Position numbers and translations under genes: made by a program. DNA of 64,000 bases, from assembly GCF_905147045.1 (NCBI RefSeq), contig NC_065889.1:1121001-1185000 (forward strand). Reading direction: 5' to 3'. Positions within the stretch are counted from its first letter, which is position 1. The number at the start of each line of letters is the position of its first letter. Below are positions 35,801 to 48,716 of the stretch, piece after piece. Source of the stretch: Nymphalis io. Taxonomy: Eukaryota; Arthropoda; Insecta; Lepidoptera; Nymphalidae. A model generated the notes under the pieces. It did not search any database. It saw nothing but the letters and a program-made list of their open reading frames with translations, and was not told the origin of the DNA.

Positions 35801-37095
35801 CGTCCTTACTGAGATTTTCATAAATAAAAAAAATAAAACAATTCAAGTACGAGCACCTTTGAGTCATACTGACATAACATCGATATAAGGAACGGTTAAT
35901 ATTTCTAACAGGTGGTCAAGATGCCGCTAGACTGCCTATTTCTTAAAAAAAAGACACTTGTACGATTTTGTTTGATATCGAAATCGCTTGAAGTGCCTTC
36001 TTACGACACTACCTTTACTTCGGCAAGTCCTCTTAATCATTTTATTCCTATTTTCATACAAATGATATTTATATATACTATATTTAATTTATTTGCAGGA
36101 AACAGTTGTATATTCAGATTATTTTATTATGACTTTGCGTGTACTTACGAAATTGAATATTACAGTATTATATTTAACGTCACATTATTAAAATGTTTTT
36201 CAACGACTTTATAGTTTCTTATAGAGGTATCTTGTATGAAATAGGTAATCCTATGTACATTTATTTGATCTAATTGTAAATTGTATTATGTACGATACAT
36301 AAATATATAAATAATATTAATTTATGATAAGCCATTATATAAGTAGGTCATCGATTATCACGTTTAATCAGTTCCTTCTATTAATTTTAATTAATTATAT
36401 ATCTTTTGACTAACGTAGCTTAACAAGGAACAGTCTAATATTTGTTTTTACGTGAACGAAACACAATATATATATTTTTAATAATAAGTTTTTTGTGATA
36501 ATATTCAACATAGAATAAAATATAGCTATCCCTTTCTCATGTGTGAGGTTAAAAAGGATTAGTCATCATTTTTAATAAGTAATCTTCAAGCAGATCAAAA
36601 TCAACCTCCGCACAGTTGAAATCACAAGAAACGTACACTTTTTTGGACCGAATTTTTTGCCAGTTCTACTCATTAACATCAAGATTTCGTTAACAATCAC
36701 AACAAACAGTCATGACCATTGTTTATTATACGTGTTTAAAATATTCACTGAATTAAGATTAAAATACAGGTATCGTTATTAAAAGGACAAATTTTAATAT
36801 AATTTAAACACATTAAAACAAAGTAAATATCCCTGATTCATTAGCATGAGTAACATTCAAATCGTATGAGAAATGCGTAATACGTACATGTCGTATGAGT
36901 ACGTTAGAAGTTTCGACGAAAACAATACTAATAAATAGTTTTAATCTAATTAAACAAATATGTTAACACGGAGACCAAAAACTTTAGAGTTAGAATTAAG
37001 ACAATACATTATTACTCAATCATTATAGCTAACGCTATTATTTGAATTACTTCAGAAATAACGGAAATAGAAGTGATTTATACTTTTAAATACAT
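32819..37095. other. Long AT-rich intergenic stretch, no supported gene
   Basis: No repeat family from this window and no protein resemblance. A 128-codon ORF at 33299-33685 is low-complexity (Ile/Cys/Leu/Val-rich, built on tatgtatgtg-like repeats) and not convincing. At 34907-34930 there is a short tandem repeat of tatgtatag. Confidence 0.5.
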
Positions 37096-37099
37096 TTTC

Positions 37100-37210
37100 A
37101 TACCCTCACATCAGCCGATGGGACAACCACCGTCGTTACGTGTCTTCCAAAACACGGGAGTTAATAAGTCCCAAATTTCTAAGTTCAGGCTGCTACTGAA
37201 AATTTCTCGA
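37100..37210 (+). repeat. Family C repeat, fragment
   Basis: Contains gatgggacaaccaccgtcg.tacgtg.cttcc.aaacacgggag and ggctgctactgaaaatttctcg, matching the middle and 3' part of family C (61355-61480). Diverged. Confidence 0.6.
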
Positions 37211-37854
37211 ATATCTTTTCTTATTGACTGATTTTCGATTTAAGCTGCCCTGGACTTACGTGTCTCTTTGATATCTGTAGCCTTACAATAAACTGTCAGT
37301 TTCTATTAATTGTTTTGTACTATACCAAATCTTTTGTCAATAAAAACTGGTTTCGGAAGAAGATTGAAGAAGAAGGAAGAGATCAGATTATCCTTTGTCC
37401 ACTTTTACCCTATTGTTCGACATTATGTACTTATAAACTCGTATCTTATATAGAACTCTTAAATATATAAATGTTTCAATTATTTTCATACATTTGAATG
37501 TTTCGTTTTTCAAAAGTTCTATTCGTTTTAACTGCAACGAAGGAAATAGTAATAGCAATATTGGCCTGTTGGCCGTAAACTTGGCGTCCAAGATAGCCTT
37601 ACAACCTCGGCCTATGTTGCCACGTTTCCGATAACCTTTGTAATTGTTTAACATAAAGTGTAACACTTATTACGATTTATTTTGCTTAGGCTTTCCCCGC
37701 AACTACGCCTGTTATTTATACGCAAATGTATTAAATAATCCTTGTGTCTCAAATTTAATAACGACCAATGAAGTTTTGTTTGAATGGTTTACTTATAATG
37801 AGATAATAACAGACAGGCAGAGTTACTTTCACATTTATTATAATCTAATAATAA

Positions 37855-38106
37855 TAATACACTGGGACATTATTCACACACGGCCATCTGATCCGAAACT
37901 AAGCAGAGCTCGTACTATGGAAACCAGACAACTGATATACTACATATACTATTTTTCTTCTGTAAATACATACTTATATACATAATTACACCCAGACTCA
38001 GGACAAACAGACACGTTCATGCACACAAATGTCTGTCCTGAGTGGGAATCGAACCTACAACCTTCGGCGTGAAACGCAAGTATCTAACAACCACGCCAAC
38101 CGGCCT
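37855..38106 (-). mobile_element. Family D tRNA-derived SINE
   Basis: Reading the minus strand from 38106: a tRNA-like head with A box-like TTGGCGTGGTTG and a perfect B box GGTTCGATTCC (plus strand 38045-38055), and a cgTTTCAcg anticodon-like loop resembling tRNA-Glu(UUC). It is followed by a body with a short foldback (gtctgtcctgag / ctcaggacaaacagac) and by gtatatcagttgtctggttt. Its end is a (TTA)n-like run. The acceptor-stem ends do not pair, so this is not a functional tRNA gene. Confidence 0.8.
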
Positions 38107-38265
38107 GTTATATTAGTAAAATATATATACATACATATAACAGCGGTAACTTCATGATGGCTTGAAGTAATACTTCTTTATTAGAATTATATTTTGATTT
38201 TTGAAATTACTACTAGTTCATGCCGCTAAGCAATCTCGTCTCTAACTAAATATAACTAATATACT

Positions 38266-38430
38266 TCCTAATATTATAAATGCGAAAGTGAATTTGTTTG
38301 TTTGTTACACTTTTACGACTTAACTACTTCCGATCATCATTAAATTTTGCATACACTTTGAGATACAGAAAAGAACATACTACTAACCACCGCCCCTTTT
38401 ACACGCGAGCGAAACCGCGGGCGGGAAATA
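38266..38430 (+). mobile_element. Helitron/MITE-like non-autonomous element
   Basis: Starts cctaatattataaatgcgaaagtgaatttgtttgtttgttac, continues with cgacttaactacttccgatcatcattaaattttgcatac, and ends acacgcgagcgaaaccgcgggcgggaaatagta. The GC-rich palindromic 3' end (cgcg..accgcgggcg) shortly before a terminal ..TAGT is characteristic of Helitron-like elements that I know from Lepidoptera. No coding capacity. Confidence 0.6.
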
Positions 38431-39375
38431 GTAGACTATATAATAAGGTATATAGTTCCTTCTTGACTAGTTGTCATGTCTAACAGATATACCAAAGCTA
38501 ACTGATGACGTAAATGTATGTATGTGGCAATTAATTTATATTCACACTAACACAAAAAGGTAAATTGTAAAATAATAATTTATAAATTATAACAATTAAG
38601 AGTAAATATTAATAAATACCACAAATAATAAATATCGAAAATCGTGCAGCGGCACAATATTAAAAATACACAATGCACAGATACTGATTGTGAGTGAGAC
38701 CTTTTTTTGTATATGTTAAAGCGTCCCTGGTCAGTGTAGGTAGTTACGTCGGTGGTCTGGATAGCAACGCTTGCAAAACCTTTGTCTAACCAAACCCCTG
38801 AGTCATTAAATCTGTCTATGAGAACTGTTTAAAGGATAACAGAATGTCTAACGAGTGTAAACCTTCTTAATTTCGCAGGTATTAAAATTCAAACATTCTT
38901 CTCCGTCTTAATAATTTTATTATTTTAATATAACTCAATATTATCCACAGTGGTAATACAATTTGTTTTACAACTCAAAAATTACCGTTCCTCTTTTTAA
39001 AAAAAACTCAACTGACTAATCATAATATAATATTTTTCGGAACCGGTAGTCAAAATAGAGCTACTAAATAATAAAAGTACGAAATATTTAAATATACAAT
39101 ATAAAAAATAAACAAGCAAAAATCACGTTTTGTAGTAAATATGACAATAATATAAATTATAACTTATTAAATTCTTTTCATAATGCAGACTTATTTTAAT
39201 GGGCACGGCTATTCTTTACAAAATGCTCAATAGTTATTTGAAATTACAGTATGATTATTTTATCAAGCTAACACGAGCAATTCACAATAATATACTATTC
39301 CTAATGTTTTGATTATACAATTAAGAACTATAAAACATGATTTATTTCTCAGTTTTAAAAAGCTGTTATTACTTA

Positions 39376-39630
39376 GCAGGAAGACAGGCAGGCAATTGGG
39401 CCACCTAAGTGGTCTTCATCGCTCATAGATATTAGCATTTGATAGTTTTCAAACCATTCCTTACACCGACAATGCGCCGCCAACCACGGGATCGAATATG
39501 TTACGCCCCTTGCGCTTATAATTACACTGGCTCACTCACTCTATAAGCCGTAACGTTGTTTGGCGTCAGAATGAATGATGAATGAGTCGTGGGAGGTACC
39601 TACTCAGACTTGCATAATTCCATACCAAAA
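39376..39630 (-). repeat. Family B repeat, diverged
   Basis: Plus strand: ggcaattgggccacc, gacaatgcgccgccaacca, cgcttataattacactggctcactcac, and ggaggtacctactcagacttgca. Inverted relative to the copy at 39970, 340 bp away. Confidence 0.7.
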
Positions 39631-39969
39631 TTAAAATGCATAAAGTCCTGTCTGTGTGTAGAACGTTTTCAAAAATATTTAAGAAATGTTTACTAACAAA
39701 TCTCGTGTGAGTAAAAACGTATATTATATACAAAATGGACGAAAAACGATGGATGGTGTATCTATTAGAGATTAGTATATACTTTGACATGATGAATGAA
39801 TGAATGAATATACTTTGACACCGAGTACCATGACAGTTGCCACAAATATGTATTCATTCATGAAGTAGTTTTTCATACTATTCACGTTGTTCGTATTTTA
39901 AATAATCTATAATGGTTAAGCGATCACTGTGATAATTAATATATAACTACAACTACTTGTATGACTTGG

Positions 39970-40145
39970 TGGTAGGGCTTTGTCAGGGTAGGTACGACCC
40001 ACTATTCACATTTTCTACCGCCAAGCATCAATACTTATTTTGGTTCATCATATCATAATTCCCAAGGTTGATGGTGACTGGCGCCAAATCCATGGGCGGT
40101 GACGACCATTTTCCATCAGACTCATTTGCCTGTCCACCAAAAAAA
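39970..40145 (+). repeat. Family B repeat, diverged with deletions
   Basis: ggtggtagggctttgtcagggtaggtacgacccac, ttctaccgcc, ttcccaaggttgatgg, catgggcggtgacgacca and tgcctgtccacc in order, then an A-run. The internal hairpin region is deleted. Confidence 0.7.
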
Positions 40146-42805
40146 TACACAAATAACACAATGCCTCCCAAGATTCACTTGCATTATAAAGTTTGTTTAT
40201 TTATACAAAAAATTTTATATACCATATTTCCCTAATACATGGCTTAAATGTAATTGTTAAAGAACAAAATTGTTTTGAGCTTTAAATGCTGTTCGTGTAA
40301 CGTGTATCTTATAACACGTAGTGATGTTTTTACTGTCAAATAAAAGCCATATTAAACAACGACCTACTAAAACCAAATTACATGAAACAATCCATAAATG
40401 TTTACGATCACTGTGTTTTTTAGTTTCATACGTTTAATTTAAATTAGAACCTTTTTGCTGGAATCTTTTTAATGCCTCTTTGAAACAGATAAAAAAGAAT
40501 AACTCATCGTTCGCAACAGACAAAATATTTAATAGCATAATGAAAATCAAACAGAAGGTCCGGTAAATAACCTCGTAACGTCATTCGTGGCACTACAGGT
40601 TTTTACAACCGGCATTTTTTTCTAACACTTTTTTTAAGCGATGACTAGATTCTGTATAAAAAAAAGCAATGCACAAACCCTAACAGAATCATTTTAAATA
40701 AAATTGATATTATATAATGTTTATTCAAACAATCTTTTCTTTAAAATCATATTATTTTTTGATATGTAAACAATTTTCTTATTCTGCTTTATTACAAAAT
40801 ATTAGATTAATACTTCATTAGTAATAACAACGTTAACAAAATGATTTAAAGATAAGAGTATTCGTTTTTTGGTATCGAAATATTTAATTCACTTGAGAAT
40901 ACGTTGTGTGGCTGATTAACGCCGATTATTATAGGTAGTTAGTATTATAACATTAACCGTAAATGAAATAGATATATTATCATAATTAACAATACACACA
41001 AAATGATAATACAATACACATACAATAAACATCTAATGTTTATGGTTTTCGAATTATAACAACTTAATTTAAAAAAAAATCTCGCCATAGCAACACGACA
41101 CGGCATTTTCAATTCCGAGAACTTTGAAACTCGAATGTCTTGTGCACTATCTATCGCGAACGTTGAAAGTAATATGTTATTATTCAATGAACAAAGAACA
41201 TTTAACTTTATTTCTTAAAACATAGAGTGTATTTTCAAGTAAGGACACTTTACACGGAACACACTAATAAGGCACTTATGTCAAAGGCTTCAGAAGCGAA
41301 GATTGAATATTGAATGTGGTCGGGTCATTTTTGTTGAATACTGTAAAAGGAATAGAAAGGTAATCTTAATCCGCCTCACGCGATTTTGACCTAAAACAAC
41401 GTAGGAGAAAGGTAAGTAATCGTTTGCTCGTGTGCAAGGCATTTCGCGAGAAACAGAGGGGCTATGGGTTGCAGGTTTGACGGGTTCCGTGTTACTCGCT
41501 GCCTTCCCCCGTCCCGCTACGTGATCCCCCTCCGTGCGGACTGTCTGCGCCCGCGCAGGTTTCTAGACTGAGTAATTATGTGGATTAAATGAGCGTGCCA
41601 CGTCAGAAGATTATCCCATTAGTGTTCCTTTATACTAATTAAGTAATAAATTGATTAGACGTTATTTTTAAACGAAATAATTATAAAATACTTTTAATAA
41701 AGTTAGCTCAAAACATCTATAAGCTGCTGAATTGTACAGTAGTAAAGGAAGTTCAATATGGCATTTCCGGTCATTAAACAATTTATAATCTGATTTATTA
41801 TGTAACTATTTCATTTCATGTAAATATGTAAAGTTAAAATTTGATGACGTCAAAATATACAATTTCACCCAATAAACGACAATTGTAGCGTCTAGGATAA
41901 GGCAAATTGTATGAAATCTAGTTATTTCTGTTTGTTCCTGCAATGTCTATGAAATACACGACGTGCTATGTAACACAGTACCACTACATTATTCACATAA
42001 TAATACTAGCGACTAATCATATAATCTCAAGATACTCATATACATATTTAGATAATGCTCAGCATGCGTTGAAAATCATCATGCTTAAATATTTTTCTAA
42101 TTATTATCTGATACGCGTTTTATTTTGTATACGTGGAAGGGACAATTCCGGAGATCGTTAAACAAAACCGTCTTAGTTTCGTCTTCGGTGAACCACGCAA
42201 ATTAATGCCAAGACATTACTTAAAATAATAATCACCCATTAATGAAAATTGCAAAGAAATTGAACTGAACTGCGTGTTGCAGCCCATGCCCAGGCTAGAT
42301 TCGATCAGTCAAAAGAATTTCAACAACTTCGGTTAAACGGTGTGAGAACGCAAAGAACACGAACCGATTTGAGAACTTTTTTTTATAATATGATAGAGGT
42401 ACAACTTAAGGTGATGTATGTTTAACTTATTTCGCAATCTACAAAAGCCAATTAAAATTATAGAAAGAAGATACAGTAAAGGCACGGACATCATCGTTTG
42501 ATATTTAGTCCATTTGGATTGTTTTGACGAGTCCCATAAAAACATTGATAAAAGCGTTATTTTTGTTTTATTTTGTAATGATTAATGCACCAGAATGTTT
42601 TCAAATACAATTTATCCAATATATCCCAAGCCTAGAGCAGTTTTTTGTTATTTCATGCGTGTTACGATAAATGCTATTTTTATTAAAACTTGTGCACGAT
42701 TCATAACTAATTATAATCGTGTGAAATGACGGCATAAAATGATAATTTTTGCTTGTTCGTGATCTTTCCTTGGTCACGGCAGACATTCTGAAGAGAGATT
42801 TCAAA
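40146..42805. other. Intergenic with a GC-rich island at about 41435-41565
   Basis: Mostly AT-rich with no gene. At 41400-41410 the plus strand reads gagaaag/gtaagt, a consensus splice donor. It is followed by a GC-rich 130 bp island (cttcccccgtcccgc, gcgcccgcgcag). It might be a promoter or untranslated exon on the plus strand, for example a distal 5' exon of Inx2 13 kb away, but nothing proves it. Confidence 0.35.
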
Positions 42806-42809
42806 GTGG

Positions 42810-43085
42810 ACAACTACGCAGGAGATATTATAGTAAAATGCAATGTAAAGTGCAATCACTATTCTCTCACGCTCATAACCTGACCGGACGATTTAAGGCG
42901 CAGAACCAATTGCTTTAAATCCTTTCCGAAGCACGGGAATGTAAGCACTACCAATTTCAGACACCAAGCTGAGAATTCTCTTCAGAAAAACTCAGTACAT
43001 TTTTATTAGCTCGACCTGTTCTTGGAATCTGCATCCTCTTAAGCTAGCACTAAAATAACGAGGCAGTTAATATTTTCTTGCATAA
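42810..43085 (+). repeat. Family C repeat, diverged
   Basis: aactacgcaggagatattatagt, gcaatcactattctctcacgctcataa, ccggacgatttaaggcgcag, gaagcacgggaatgtaagcac, gctgagaattctcttcag, and cgaggca follow the family C order of 61270-61535. Lacks the first ~45 bp. Confidence 0.75.
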
Positions 43086-45100
43086 AAAAGTCAAATGTGT
43101 CGTTAAACTTAGATCTAACTAAGTTATCGTAGAGTTGTAGGCCACCCACGCTTCAAACAAGCATCGGTTTTTAACACTTGTTAGACTTTAATTATATAAT
43201 AATAAATTATTTATTTTATAACACTTATGAATTATTTTTCACATAAACATTAACATCAAGTAACGAAATTCGTTGGAAATTTGACGTATTGTAGTAGAAT
43301 ACACCAAATTTTCACAAAAAAATCCAACAAAAAGAGGGTTATTCTGTTCAGAAACTACTAAACAAAGATTTATATTATATACACTTTACTTTAGGTTATT
43401 TTAAACAGCTGGTATATGTAATAACCCACAGCTCCCTCCTATACTAATCCTCTTCCTCTCCCATACTATTATCACAAGTAGCATTTACTACCAAAAATGT
43501 TTTCTGTTCGATTTAATCTATTGTATAGTTTTTTCGATAATATTTACGACAGCTCCTAGATCGATATAGCCTGCAAGCCTTGTGCTACATATCTACCAAT
43601 CCTACCATATATATCAATTGACGTGATTAGAAAGATAAGTATAAACATCGGCCTTCAATCAAACCCACTTTTCAAGTATCTAAGAGCGTGGGTATAGTTT
43701 TGAATACTGATAAAGTTTTGAAGTATTTGTTAAATTTGTATCTCAAAAGGAAATGTGAGGAAATTATGATAATATCTCTGATATATCTTCTCTTTTAATC
43801 CAACGTCACTATATTTTACTGCATATTAAAATATGAAAACGTAGTCGTCACGTACGGGAGACCCGGCCAAATATCAAACGTAACCACCAATTTTGTAGTT
43901 ATTAAAAAAAATATAATTCACGATAACCAATAAATCAATACGGAGTAAATTAAAAAAAAACATAGCTCCGTTAATAAAATAAACATATTTTTGTTATTAT
44001 TATAACAAAGAACACAAGGGTGAAGAGTGGCAACTGAGAGTTTGTCGTCGCGTCATACGAGTCGGTTTTACCCCCAAGGCACGCTAGAGGTTTCACATAA
44101 AAAATAACGAGCCAAGAGCATAAAAAATATGGTACAAAAGGCGGTATTCTTGCTCAAATACTCGTAGCTATCTCTTAATTGCCTCGTTGATCTAATGTCT
44201 ACATTACAAGGTTGCAAATCCCGATGTTCTCGGTTTCTAACCAAAGGCGGGATACAAAAGTGGTATTGGATTTTTTGGTGAAAAAATTCGTTGCCCTTAG
44301 TTATATTTTTGTTTTATTCATCACATTTTGTTGTGATATTCAAACACATGCGGTACGCGGCGACTAAACCTTATTTAAAAAATGTACACATATAAACAAA
44401 CTTTGAGACATTCAACCCTTACATAGGCGTAAACATCATTATTACCAAAACGTGCTAAAGCGACCTAAGCAACAAAATACAAGACTATTAGAATATAATT
44501 ATACAAACCTATTATACATAAGTTATTTTGATTAGAAACGATCAAAAATTGTAACAAGATGTGTAATTTGCCACACCTCATTGCAAGGCTGTGCACATAA
44601 CTCATATCATTATCACTTCAATTAAAAGGGCGCGGCGTCGATATCTTTAGACAGATAAAAGTAATATATGTAATTGACTTTGTAAATTCACCTGATATAA
44701 AAAATGCAATATCTTTCTACAATTAAAGAATGAAAATATAATAATTTTATCACTTTATATTTAAACGATATAATTATAAATTACTATGAACTTAAAAATG
44801 GCGATGAGATATAGTTTCCTAAAGCGCAATCGCAGGCAGAAAACTCAGACAATAAAAAAAAAGTTATTTAGAAAAATACAGGGTTAGTACGCTAATTTTT
44901 TCTTAAAAACAAATACATTGAGCTTAATGTTTAAATTACACATTTTCATCAAGGTACAAACAAGTAGCATTAGAAAAATGGAATTACTCTTCAAGCGTTG
45001 AAGTGTACAATCATCTCTTAAAATGCTAGTACAGGTATTGTATTCTAAATAAAATTTAGTATCTTCATATATAGTATTCAATATGAGTCATGAATAGATA
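43086..45100. other. AT-rich intergenic stretch, nothing recognised
   Basis: No gene or repeat family supported. Confidence 0.5.
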
Positions 45101-45101
45101 C

Positions 45102-45655
45102 AGTACAGTACAGTAACAGCATGTGAATGTCCCACTGCTGGGCTAAGGCCTCCTCTCCATTTTTAGAGGTGAAGGTTTGGAGTGTCATTTTCGACACATG
45201 TTTACAATACACAATTAGAAGTGTTAAACATTAATTTATAATATAATATTTATTTACTAATATTATAAGTCGTATTGCTGGATATTTAAAACTCAATCCC
45301 GCTCAACCTCAGGACGCAATCTAATATTTAGCATGGAAGTCAATATTGTCAGTGTAATTTTACAATTATTCAATGACTATATAAAAAAAATGAAATGATC
45401 AATGAAATGAAATCAAAACATACTTTATTCTACCACGCTGCTCCAATGCGGTTTGGTGGAATACACATATGGTTGAATTTCAGTGAAATTAGACACGTGC
45501 AGGTTTCCGCGCGATGTTTTCCTTCACCGTCAAGCACGAGATGAATTATAATAACAAATTAAGAACATGAAAATTCAGTGGTGCTTGCCCGGGCTTGAAC
45601 CCACGATCATCGGTTAAGATTCACACGTTCTAACCACTGGGCCATCTCGACTTTT
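45102..45655 (-). mobile_element. Family A SINE interrupted by a 247 bp duplicated segment
   Basis: The SINE is in reverse: tail (TACTG)3 and 3' body at 45102-45183; the rest of the body, B box (plus strand gggcttgaacc, one change) and A-box head at 45431-45655. Between the two parts lies a segment (45184-45430) almost identical to 51479-51725. The break falls in ggag/cttattccaccacgc, and the insert ends in ctttattc, so the right junction shares TTATTC with the SINE. No clear target-site duplication for the SINE. Confidence 0.88.
45184..45430 (+). repeat. 247 bp direct repeat, copy 1
   Basis: Matches 51479-51725 at 245 of 247 positions with no gaps (differences at 45258 and 45362, by my count). 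It includes caggacgcaatctaatattt and the A-run before tgaaatgatcaatgaaatg. Because it splits a SINE, this copy is the derived one. Confidence 0.95.
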
Positions 45656-46215
45656 TTCATCACAGATAATAAATCTGTGCCGAAAAAAATTGGCAGAATT
45701 ATTAATAAAATATGTAATTTTATTAATATGTGAAAAAATATATAAAATTCTAAATTATATTCAAGGCAAGAAGAAAGTGTCTTAAAATAATATTGTCAAC
45801 TTATCATCCACGTGACGGTTTCTCTGATATCTGTGTAACGTCACCCAATGATTGCATAGATATAATTCACAAATGTATGAATGTATTTATTATTAAGAAT
45901 AAGAAAGGGTTTTTGAGGACTGCTAAAGCAAACACAAAAAAATACAAGTGCAAATAAACACCATTCCTTTGTATTTCCATTTTGTAGCATAGAGTGATTT
46001 TAAATATTATACAAAGCATTTATCTAATTCATACTATTACATAATTATCGTCATGGTTATCTTATTTTTATTGATCATTTTTTCACATCTCACCATTGCA
46101 AAGCAATTTTAAAGCCTTTCTTGACTTATACATTTAATCTTAGATAAGCAAGCTATTTGTCAAAGGTGCCCTAGGAGACCTAAAATATGTGTCTATATTT
46201 TTAAAATATTCCAAA
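45656..46215. other. AT-rich spacer
   Basis: Nothing recognised. Confidence 0.5.
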
Positions 46216-46219
46216 AAAA

Positions 46220-46500
46220 TGGTGGTAGGGCGTTGTGCAAGCCCGACTGGGTAGATACCAGCTTATCAGATATTCTACCGCAAAACAGCAATACCTAGTA
46301 TTGTTGCGTTCTGGTTTGTAAGGTGAGTGGACCAGTGTAACAGGCATAAGGGACATAACATTGTAGTTTCCAAAGTTGGTGGCGCATTGGCGATGTAAGA
46401 AATGGTTAATATTTTTTACATCGCCAATGTCTATGAGCTGTGGTGACGACATACCATAAGGTGGCCCATTTTCCCGTCGGCAAAACTATAACATAAAAAA
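46220..46500 (+). repeat. Family B repeat
   Basis: ggtggtagggcgttgtgcaagcccg, tatcagatattctaccgcaaaacagc, gcgcattggcgatgtaagaaatgg, tttacatcgccaatgtctat and ataaggtggcccat in order, ending in an A-rich run. The internal hairpin arms are nearly perfect here because the second arm reads acatcgccaatg. Confidence 0.85.
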
Positions 46501-46894
46501 AAGAAAAAACACAAAAATATGAGGCACTTATAAGTTATATGATCTGGCTGGATTTGACACGCTAGATACTAAAAAATCCATTAAAATATCCTGATAAGCT
46601 TAATAAAGCATTATTTATTATTAAATATAGTTCATAACGTAATCTTAAGTGGTTATTTGTAAGATTACTTTATCGTTAATAAAATAGAGCTACTTCTAAA
46701 TTTAGAACAATAAATAGCTTAAAATATAAATAGATTTGGTCTTGGCATTTTGTTGGGTTACACAATCTATTGCACGTTATTAAAGTTACATGTTTAATTA
46801 AATCTTTCACTGAATTAAAAAAACACATATTTATTGTATCTCAACTAAATTTGCACATTTCACAAAATATCTCAGTTTAGGTACGATAAATAAG

Positions 46895-46897
<3 letters not shown>

Positions 46898-46969
<72 letters not shown>
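46898..46969. repeat. (TA)n microsatellite
   Basis: About 36 uninterrupted TA units. Likely cruciform-prone and polymorphic in length. Confidence 0.97.
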
Positions 46970-46971
<2 letters not shown>

Positions 46972-48495
46972 ATAAAACATGATTATAGTATATTCTTAAT
47001 GCACATACATACACTTACTTACACTTACTTATATTTAATGCACATACATACTTAACACGTAGATACTAAAGTTTATGCCAACACTATTTTGATTGCCCAA
47101 AATACCTTTAGTTTAATCAACTAATGTTACATAATAAAAAATATTGTTAGATATTTCATATTATTTTAACTGCATAATTATTTCAAACACATTTTAAAAT
47201 TTTCGTGTAAAAACTACTATAAAATCAATACAACGAATCTTTTTCCATTTTTAAAATATGATTAAATGTACTTTTATTATCATGAATTGGTCGACATGTC
47301 TTTCAAAATCCCGCTGTAAAATGGCATTAACTTGTCATATACGCGCACTATCTCTAAACCTCTGAGCAATTTATTTCACTCATAAAAAACATCGGCAGTC
47401 ACTTTGATACGTACAATATCTATTTATTGTAACATTCGTTTTATTCGTGAAATTATATTTTGTTAAACTACGGATACGTACGGATTTATAAAATATTTAA
47501 TATTTATAAAAATAAAAACAAATTAATGCACTGTTTATTCCCTCTTACATTAGTTAATTTTTCTAAGGAAGCGCAATTGGGTCACCCTAATCTTATTTAT
47601 AAAGCCTACATTATTATAGAATATACATAAGTATATCTGACAAAAATGCGTGGATTAAATGATTGCTAATTATTAAATGTTACATACATTAACACTAGTA
47701 AACTACACTAATAAAATTGTATATAACCTAATTTCAATACATTTGTATTTAAATTAGGTTATTATATATAGTTTTAATATCTAGTGTAAGCTGATCCGCA
47801 AAAAAGGTATTTCCCGCACGACGCAACCGCAAAATCGCCAACAACAGTGACGTATAATAAATACTTAATTTATACCATTACAGAACCGCAAGTCTTGATC
47901 TCAATAATTACAAGCATTTTAATCACGCAGTAATGGTTAATACTCCAACCCAATAAGGCCAATAACAAATCATTCGTCATTACTCATTTAATTTTATAAA
48001 ATGTATGGTATTAGTTCTTAATAAATAATAATAAAACCACTGACGGCTTCTGATTGATTTCTGACTCTATCAAAAGACTAAACTTCAGGTTTGATTAAAA
48101 TTATTTTGTCATAAAAAAAAAATCTAATGACCCGACCGAGCATTCTAACTCGTGACCCTTAAATTTTGCAACCGTACAACACCAATGAGACACTCGCAAG
48201 TGCATTACGAACGCAACGTGTTTTGTTACTCAAAAAAAACATTAACGGACAAATATGCATCAAATGTTTCGACCTTAATACAAATTTGTTTAAAATATTT
48301 AATACAAATTGATTTGAAAAAGCATGTTTAAGTTTTCTTGGTAATCTGTTTAACATTCATAGGGCATGGGAAAGTACATATGACTGTATGGTAATACAAG
48401 CCGTCTAACGGTAAGTCTCGACGTTCGTGTGAACTTCATTAAAATATGATTTACTTTACATATGTAAGACTTTCTATATATTTTTGTTCGTATAT
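46970..48495. other. AT-rich intergenic stretch
   Basis: A duplicated pair of short motifs (aatgcacatacatac) near 46999-47050; otherwise nothing recognised. Confidence 0.5.
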
Positions 48496-48499
48496 GTAA

Positions 48500-48716
48500 A
48501 GTTTTGTAATACAGCGAGCGGGCGTTAGAAGAAATATTAACCATTCCTTATATCGCCAATGCGCCATCAAACATGGTAAGCAAGATGTTATCCGTATTTT
48601 GTCCGTACTCTCAGTAACACTGGCTTACTCACAACAATACTAGGTATTACTGTTTGCCGGTAGAATATTAGATGAGTGGGTGTTATCTATGGGCTAGCAC
48701 AAAGCCCTACCACCAA
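48500..48716 (-). repeat. Family B repeat, diverged
   Basis: Plus strand gccaatgcgccatcaaacat, ggtaagcaagatgtta, taacactggcttactcac, ttgccggtagaatattagatgagtggg, and gcacaaagccctaccacc. The 5' end is well kept; the rest is diverged. Confidence 0.75.

Noticed and set aside
38040..38106. Possible tRNA gene (perfect B box)
   Set aside because: The acceptor-stem ends do not pair and the sequence continues into a SINE body repeated at 59500, so it is a tRNA-derived SINE head.
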